Below are positions 19,201 through 23,488 of a stretch of DNA of 23,488 nt, in pieces. Numbering within the stretch: position 1 is the stretch's first letter; each line of letters starts with the position of its first letter. Position numbers and translations under genes: made by a program. The notes below the pieces were generated by a model. The model made no database searches. It was not told the DNA's origin and worked only from the letters and a program-made list of their open reading frames with translations. The stretch lies in contig BFEA01000003.1 in assembly GCA_003427395.1 (NCBI GenBank), forward strand, positions 6,115,734-6,139,221. Direction: 5' to 3'. Source of the stretch: Chara braunii (Eukaryota > Streptophyta > Charophyceae > Charales > Characeae).

Positions 19201-19587
19201 ATGTGGACTAACGGGCTCCATCCGACTAGGCGCCAGCCTCCTGTAGCCCCTCTTCGCCCCTTCCCATATAACGAGGACAGAACGCGAATCTGTGAGTGGG
19301 ACATACGAGAAGCCGTCGCAAAGATCGGTGGGCAGTACTATTTCCCTCCTGAAAATCGGTGCTCTGGGTTCGTAGGCGCCGGGTTTGTCATTGTGGATAC
19401 GCACTTTCCGCCATACTCGCTGCTACTACCCTTTAACGAGTTGATCGTCATCCCGTGGTCGGCAGTGGCACCCCATTGGCCTAACACCTTGTGTAGTGAT
19501 TGCGAACATCTCGATCACTACCAATCGAAGGGGTTCCATTACCGAACGCGGAACGAGGACGAGCACAAGGAAAGGGCCACGTGATTG
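19201..19587 (+). CDS. Hypothetical ORF, 128 codons
   Basis: ATG TGG to TGA, with a varied amino-acid make-up and no low complexity. The N-terminus is Pro/Arg-rich, then comes a stretch beginning ICEWDIREAVAKIGGQYYFP, then a hydrophobic aromatic middle (GFVIVDTHFPPYSLLLPF), then CSDCEHLDHY with Cys and His in a CxxC...H spacing that could bind metal, and a charged C-terminus. I do not recognise the family. It could be a complete small protein or the last exon of a spliced gene with upstream parts in 17,700-19,100. It sits inside the possible 2.7-kb TTAA-end element, about 400 bp from its right end, so it may be captured cargo. Confidence 0.35.
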
Positions 19588-19957
19588 AGACCGTCCACGT
19601 CGGATTTAGAATTGTGTAGCCTGCGGCGTCGGGAGATAGTGCGAAAACGGGATACTAAACACGTGCCCGCTCCCTTCCACTCCAAACGACGAGCCGTGGC
19701 CAGGTGGGAAGTCCGATAGTACTTTTTAGATTGAATTCAAAACTTCCCCCGCGTCGCGAATTCCGCGCGCGGCGAAACCCGCCAGATCGCTCACTTCATC
19801 AGACCAACACGGGGGATTTCAGTTCCGTCTGAGTCCCCACACTCAATTTTCCAAAAATCCTTGGCACACCCCATCTTGCTGTTTTTCGGGGCCTCCTTTC
19901 CGCACCCTTAGCACTCCGAACGGAAGACAGCACAGGGCGTGAGGTCTGCGCGTCACA

Positions 19958-19987
19958 CCATAGCCGGGCCAAGCACTAGTGGTTTAA
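19958..19987 (+). repeat. TTAA-end family, type A right end
   Basis: The sequence to TGGTTTAA at 19,987 matches 20,398-20,427 with a few transitions. No left end of the same short type is found in the 300 bp before it, so this is either a solo end or the right end of the large unit starting at 17,257. Confidence 0.7.
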
Positions 19988-20179
19988 GTAAGACTGAGGT
20001 CAGGAATTGCTGTGATTTCTTGCTCGTCGGTCTATCAACATTCCTCAACTCCTGTCCAGAAAGTATAATATGAGATATTAAAATTTCACCCAATGGCATT
20101 TGTTTAAGGAGGGAACTCATCGGCATCTACTTCATTTGAGTGTCACTGAGGGAACGGAGAAGAAACTATGCTCGTTGCA

Positions 20180-20240
20180 GGACCGCAGAAGTTGAAGCCT
20201 TGGGGGCCTCAGTATCCAAACACTCAGTCTTTTGCGGTCC
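20180..20240. repeat. 12-bp inverted repeat
   Basis: GGACCGCAGAAG (20,180-20,191) and CTTTTGCGGTCC (20,229-20,240) pair with one mismatch around a 37-base loop, just left of the 160-bp TTAA-end element. Confidence 0.6.
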
Positions 20241-20267
20241 CTCAATCATAAGCTGGACTTTGGCCGC

Positions 20268-20427
20268 TTAAACCACCAGTACTTCCTAAAGTCGTGCCCG
20301 TTAAAGCTACGCGATTTTAGGAAACGTACGGGCTACTACAGGAGCAACCAAATTCATCCAACGAGAAACGTTTCTACTCTATTTTTTTTTCCGCGGCCGA
20401 TAGCTGGGCCAAGTACTGGTGGTTTAA
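20268..20427 (+). mobile_element. TTAA-end MITE, type A (160 bp)
   Basis: It starts TTAAACCACCAGTACTTCC and ends GGCCAAGTACTGGTGGTTTAA, so 15-17 bp are perfect inverted ends including TTAA. Inside the left part are nested pairs, TTCCTAAA with TTTAGGAA and GCCCGT with ACGGGC. TTAA may be the target duplication (as for piggyBac-type elements) or part of the TIR. No longer flanking duplication is visible. The first 130 bp match 17,257 onwards and the last 30 match 19,958-19,987. Confidence 0.85.
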
Positions 20428-20586
20428 GGCTTTTAGCTTCTGCTTTCAAAATTAGGGAAAGAGAAAAAGAGATAATCTGTTCTTCCCGCATCCTCTTCCA
20501 TTGTTTCTTGTTATAGTTTGCTCTTCCTGTGGTTCAGTCACTTCAAACCAGGTCCTGCATTTTGCGTTTGTAGCCTCTTGTTTTAT

Positions 20587-20843
20587 TTTTCTCTGTTCCT
20601 TTTTTTTTTGCTTTCGAAACTTCAAAGGGCAGTTACAGTCTTCAGATGACCAGGCCCAGGGAATTCAATATTATATTTGAGATTATTGTACATTATTATA
20701 TCCTTGTAGTCTCTTTTCTCTTTTTTCATTTTTCTCTGTTCTTTTTTTTTGCTTTCAAAACTTGAAAGGGCAGCTGCAGCCTTGAGATGACCTGTCCCAG
20801 GCAATTCTATATTATATTTGAGATTATTGTACACTTATATGTC
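20587..20843. repeat. Tandem duplication, about 141-145-bp unit
   Basis: Copy 1 (about 20,587-20,700) and copy 2 (about 20,729-20,843) both run TTTTCTCTGTTC, a T run, GCTTTCnAAACTT, AAAGGGCAG, GAGATGACC or CAGATGACC, then TATTATATTTGAGATTATTG followed by TACA. A coherent minus-strand frame across it repeats for the same reason and is not a gene. Confidence 0.9.
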
Positions 20844-20857
20844 ATAACTATTCGTTA

Positions 20858-20992
20858 TTAAACCACCACTACCCCAGGGGGTCTTAGGCCCCCTCTGGGC
20901 CCCCTCTGACGCAAATGCATATGGAACGGCACGGTGCACCGATTCAGCCACCACGTTAACGGCCTAAAAACGTGGAGGTTCTGGTGGTTTAA
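20858..20992 (+). mobile_element. TTAA-end MITE, type B (135 bp)
   Basis: It begins TTAAACCACCACTACCCC and ends GGTTCTGGTGGTTTAA. The termini agree with type A at the outer 10-14 bases. The interior differs: a G/C-run palindrome (GGGGGTC...GGCCCCC) and a right subterminal hairpin, CCACGTT...AACGTGG (20,951-20,975), shared with the element ending at 16,199. Confidence 0.85.
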
Positions 20993-21160
20993 GCTTCTGA
21001 TATGAAAGGTATTCAGCGATCAAGCCTCTTTAAGTATCATTAGATCGAGGATCTTAACTCTGATCGGCATCGTAATTGAGCCATGGATGTCAGCTATGAT
21101 GATCCCGACTGAGTATTCAACCACACAATTCTTGGGTATCTCCCGACAGGCTGCAGCAGG

Positions 21161-21207
21161 ACCTGAGAGCTACCTGAGCTACCTGAGCTACCTGAGCTAC
21201 CTGAGCT
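21161..21207. repeat. 9-bp tandem repeat ACCTGAGCT
   Basis: One 11-bp variant is followed by four perfect 9-bp units. The multiple-of-three unit yields a fortuitous Leu-Ser-Tyr repeat in an open frame. Confidence 0.95.
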
Positions 21208-21250
21208 CCCCCCCCACCACCACACACGTCGTGCCACATTATGACACAGG

Positions 21251-21530
21251 CCATTTCCTACCTGGCCTCATGCTCCCTCATAGCCACAGGTTGCAGGGTG
21301 GCACAACTCACCCCAGCCAGCTGACAAGCTTTGACTGGACCAGGTGTTGGCCATCCTCAGCCCACTGGTAATGAGGTTTTTGTGACAAATCGGGGAACCT
21401 TAAACCGCAGCCACTTCCTACCTGGTCTCATGCTCCCGCATAGCCACAGGTTAGAGGCGGCACAACTCACCCCAGGCAGCTGGAAAGCTTTGACCGGTCT
21501 TGGCCATCCTCAGGCCACTGAAAATGACGG
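21251..21530. repeat. Tandem duplication, 160-bp unit
   Basis: CCATTTCCTACCTGGCCTCA (21,251) and CCACTTCCTACCTGGTCTCA (21,411) start two parallel copies that share CATAGCCACAGGTT, GCACAACTCACCCCAG, AAGCTTTGAC and TTGGCCATCCTCAG. The second copy lacks a few bases near its end. Confidence 0.9.
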
Positions 21531-21582
21531 CAGCTGGTCTTGAACGCAGCACCTACTCGGTGCCAATCACTGGCATTCAGGC

Positions 21583-21599
21583 ATGAAACCTACTGAGCT
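21583..21599. repeat. Target-site duplication, left copy
   Basis: ATGAAACCTACTGAGCT, 17 bp, is identical to 22,132-22,148 and lies directly next to the T run that starts the insertion. Confidence 0.92.
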
Positions 21600-22131
21600 T
21601 TTTTTTCTTTTTTTTTTTTTCTTTTTTTTGGACCCAGTGCCCAAGGCTTGTATTGATATTTGAGAACATTGCGGCCGGGGTCCTCACAGTCTACCCGGAG
21701 TAACCAACATATGATGATGAGGATGATGATGATGATGATGATGAAACTGATGATTTTCTGCTAATCAGAATCATGATGTCTGACCTGTCCCACTCTAAGT
21801 ACTAGCCAATAAGGAAGAGTGATCAGGAAGGCTAGTCAGAATGTTCTCTACTCAGAACTTCAACATGGAATTCCAGGTGTTTCTACCAATTCCAGCAATT
21901 CTCATCTGATGCTGTGCTGTGTACCAATCCCACCTCTACCCAGTCTCACACCCTCTATTTAACTCTATGTAACTCTATTTAACTAAGTTACAGGGCAGCG
22001 CTACCCGCCCCAGCTCCGACCATTGTCGGCAGGATTGTTGCCGTCGGTCAAATTAGTGGACACTCTTCTTCCCTCAGCAATCCCCAGATCTCTATACAAG
22101 ACCTCAAGCTCCTAGTAGTTTAGGTTACAGG
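21600..22131 (-). mobile_element. 532-bp retroposed insertion (SINE or processed transcript)
   Basis: A perfect 17-bp direct repeat flanks the segment, and one side begins with an interrupted T run (21,600-21,629), i.e. a poly(A) tail on the minus strand. Both are marks of target-primed reverse transcription by LINE machinery. Read on the minus strand the unit starts CTGTAACCTAAACTACTAGG and has a (CAT)n tract (21,711-21,743) about 80 bp before the tail. I see no tRNA-like A/B boxes and no long ORF, so it is either an unusual SINE, a 5'-truncated LINE 3' end unlike the one at 414-6107, or a copied non-coding transcript. Confidence 0.85.
21711..21743. repeat. (ATG)n microsatellite
   Basis: About ten ATG/GAT units with one GAG break, inside the retroposed insertion. 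Apparent box C motifs (TGATGA) here come from the repeat. Confidence 0.95.
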
Positions 22132-22148
22132 ATGAAACCTACTGAGCT
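22132..22148. repeat. Target-site duplication, right copy
   Basis: Identical to 21,583-21,599. The bases just outside and inside differ, so the duplication is exactly 17 bp. Confidence 0.92.
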
Positions 22149-22369
22149 AGCTGACGGGACTTTCTCTTTTTCCTCTGTGTGTTCTATTGCCCCTCTCCAG
22201 ATCACAGCTCCTGGTCTTTTCACTATCCACTTCTTCCTCCTTAAACGGCCGTCACTCAATGTTTCTTCTAGAATTTTGAATTTTCTCCTCTCACCACCCT
22301 GTTGGCTTCTTTTTCTTGTGATCCTTACTTGATTTTCTATTTATGTCGGATTGGACAAGTTCTTTCGGA

Positions 22370-22461
22370 GTCCTTCAGGACATCCGTTGGAATTGGAGCC
22401 ATACGGAGAAGATTAGCACAGCCCCTGTCCAAGGATAGCACACAGAAATCGAGAATGGTCC
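22370..22461 (+). pseudogene. U6: U6 snRNA pseudogene
   Basis: U6 is the spliceosomal RNA that pairs with the 5' splice site and with U2. The copy keeps the 5' stem-loop start (GTCCTTCAGGACATCC), then ATACGGAGAAGATTAGC where functional U6 has ATACAGAGAAGATTAGC, the internal stem region (GCCCCTGtcCAAGGATagCAC) and the 3' part AAATCGAGAATGGTCC. The near-invariant ACAGAGA box is changed to ACGGAGA (22,403-22,409), an A is missing from GAGAAATGG, and the gene is about ten bases short. No T run follows, so RNA polymerase III could not stop there. A TATTTATG at about -30 is TATA-like, but I find no plant upstream sequence element (TCCCACATCG). Confidence 0.9.
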
Positions 22462-22486
22462 ATATAGAAGAAGAAATTAAGTTCAT

Positions 22487-22512
22487 TCGGATGCCCTTCA
22501 GGAAATCCATGC
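22487..22512 (+). repeat. Second partial copy of the U6 5' end
   Basis: TTCGGATGCCCTTCAGGAAATCC here parallels TTCGGAGTCCTTCAGGACATCC at 22,364-22,385, about 123 bp earlier. It may be a remnant of a tandem duplication of the U6 start, or chance. Confidence 0.45.
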
Positions 22513-22644
22513 AGATATGAAGGTTCATACAGATATGAACGTGGTGCTACCACATACATAGTCTGTTTCAACACCTCCACAGTTTTTGATTCTGTATTTA
22601 ATTTTAGAAATAACAGCAGACGCAGCATGTTTTGAAACCCTAAA

Positions 22645-22828
22645 GGCAAAAAAAAAAACTCACGCTGGCAAAGAAACCACGCTCCAACTCGAAATGACAC
22701 CACAGCTGATCCCTGTAAATAAATATGACACCCGGTCTGACACCACGGAAGTCAGTACTTCCGTTGCCTTTTCGAACTAGGTGCAGTTTTGGCACGGTTT
22801 TCTTTGCCGATGCATGTTTTTTTTGCCC
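22645..22828 (-). mobile_element. Small TIR element, family C copy 2
   Basis: The left end GGCAAAAAAAA...GGCAAAGAAACCACG and the right end in reverse GGGCAAAAAAAACATGCATC then GGCAAAGAAAACCGTG form TIRs of about 45-60 bp. The core CGAAATGACACCACAGCTGA...TGACACCCGGTCTGACACCA...AGTACTTCC matches the reverse complement of the element at 11,967-12,165. Confidence 0.7.
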
Positions 22829-23083
22829 ATTCGATACTCAAGGGCGACATGAACGTACTTACCCCTTAATTTTATTAGCGTCCCTAGTTTTGTCTGACTT
22901 GTGCACTTTTTGGAACTCCCCCTCTCCTGTGGGTGGCCTGGTAGTGCCCCTTCACTTGAGGATGGGCAGTACGGTCAGTACCTGTTCGTGAAGCACTTGT
23001 GCCTGCCAGTGGGCCGAAACATGTCAAAAGTGGCGGTACCACGGGTGACTCGATTGCAGTCTGAAATTCTGCGGTGGGACCTC
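22829..23083. other. No gene seen
   Basis: Unique-looking sequence between family C copy 2 and the minisatellite. Two frames of 68-88 codons have no motif. Confidence 0.4.
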
Positions 23084-23401
23084 TCTGCAAAGGCCGATTT
23101 TAAACTGCATTTCAAACTCGGGCCCTGACTAGAGTGCAGAATTGGTGTTTGGGATGCAGTTCTTTACTGTATTTCTGCAAAGGCCGAGCTTAAACTGCAT
23201 TTCAAACTCGGGCCCTGACTAGAGTGCAGAATTGGTGTTTGGGATGCAATTTTATACTGTATTTCTGCAAAGGCCGAGCTTAAATTGCTGCATTTCAAAC
23301 TCGGGCCCTGACAAGACTGCAGAATTGGTGTTTGGGATGCAATTTTATACTGTATTTCTGCAAAGGCCGAGCTTAAACTGCTGAATTTCAAAGTCGGGCC
23401 C
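23084..23401. repeat. Minisatellite, 90-93-bp unit, about 3.5 copies
   Basis: TCTGCAAAGGCCG begins units at 23,084, 23,174, 23,264 and 23,357. Each continues AAACTGC(TG)CATTTCAAACTCGG then GCCCTGAC, ...GCAGAATTGGTGTTTGGGATG. The copies are nearly identical and so are recent. Unit lengths are multiples of three, so a minus-strand frame (23,484-23,164) stays open with a 30-31-residue repeat. It lacks evidence of being a gene and stops in the most diverged unit. Confidence 0.95.
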
Positions 23402-23488
23402 TTGTTTCCCTGCCTTAGTACTCCTGACTGATGAGAGCAAATCGCAGGGAGCGCTGTGCTTGGTTTGTCAGTCGTTAGGTGCACTCGG

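Larger units (their letters stand above)
17257..19987 (+). mobile_element. Possible 2.7-kb TTAA-end element with cargo
   Basis: The left end at 17,257 is the type A left end. The right end at 19,959-19,987 (ATAGCCGGGCCAAGCACTAG then TGGTTTAA) matches the right end of the 160-bp type A copy at 20,268-20,427 (ATAGCTGGGCCAAGTACTGG). The short copy therefore looks like an internal-deletion derivative of a unit with these two ends. Inside are several CGCGCGCGG-type motifs near both ends (17,603, 17,701, 19,761), a pyrimidine-rich promoter-like region and two ORFs, but no recognisable transposase. The alternative is two unrelated partial copies with host DNA between them. Confidence 0.35.

Noticed and set aside
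21711-21790. Box C/D snoRNA
   Set aside because: The TGATGA motifs belong to an ATG microsatellite, and no terminal stem or guide layout is visible.
23084-23401. CRISPR-like array
   Set aside because: The whole 90-bp unit is repeated with no unique spacers.

Overview
The window looks like repeat-rich nuclear DNA of a eukaryote, most likely a plant or other streptophyte. The reasons are a long non-LTR (LINE) retrotransposon with an endonuclease, a reverse transcriptase and a C-terminal zf-RVT-type zinc motif, many small terminal-inverted-repeat (TIR) elements, long microsatellites, and a U6 snRNA pseudogene. I see no bacterial operon and no CRISPR array. I cannot name the species. No gene is certain: the only well-supported protein-coding ancestry is the decayed LINE, and the other open frames are weak candidates.

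Layout. Bases 1-81 are not natural sequence. A 43-base fragment that repeats bases found near 17,854 is joined to position 82 through a perfect back-to-back pair of Tn5 mosaic ends, which is the junction adapter of a Nextera mate-pair library. From about 6,107 down to about 414 runs a minus-strand LINE: an ORF1-like 3' part, then ORF2 (endonuclease, RT, zinc motif), a 3' region with three hairpin-like repeats, and a poly(A) tail. ORF2 carries 17 in-frame stops but almost no frameshifts. Bases 6,108-8,230 are low-complexity: A/T runs, a 280-bp pyrimidine tract, (GA)n and five N bases.

From 8,231 onwards the window is a patchwork of TIR and fold-back elements and short tandem duplications. It includes a 371-bp TIR element, a 570-bp near-complete palindrome (10,288-10,858), two copies of a hAT-like element in opposite orientation around a third TIR element (12,296-14,615), a 111-bp element at 15,464, and a family with TTAAACCACC ends at 15,941-20,992. 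One pair of those ends may bracket 2.7 kb containing a promoter-like region and a 128-codon ORF. A second TIR family has two inverted copies about 10.6 kb apart (11,967 and 22,645).

The last 2.5 kb holds a 532-bp retroposed insertion with a perfect 17-bp target-site duplication, the U6 pseudogene, and a four-copy 90-93-bp minisatellite near the end. There is no pathway-like grouping of genes. The organisation is that of accumulated, mostly non-autonomous mobile DNA. The best leads are the TTAA-end family with its possible cargo, the opposed hAT-like pair, the transition-only decay of the LINE, and the clean retroposed insertion.
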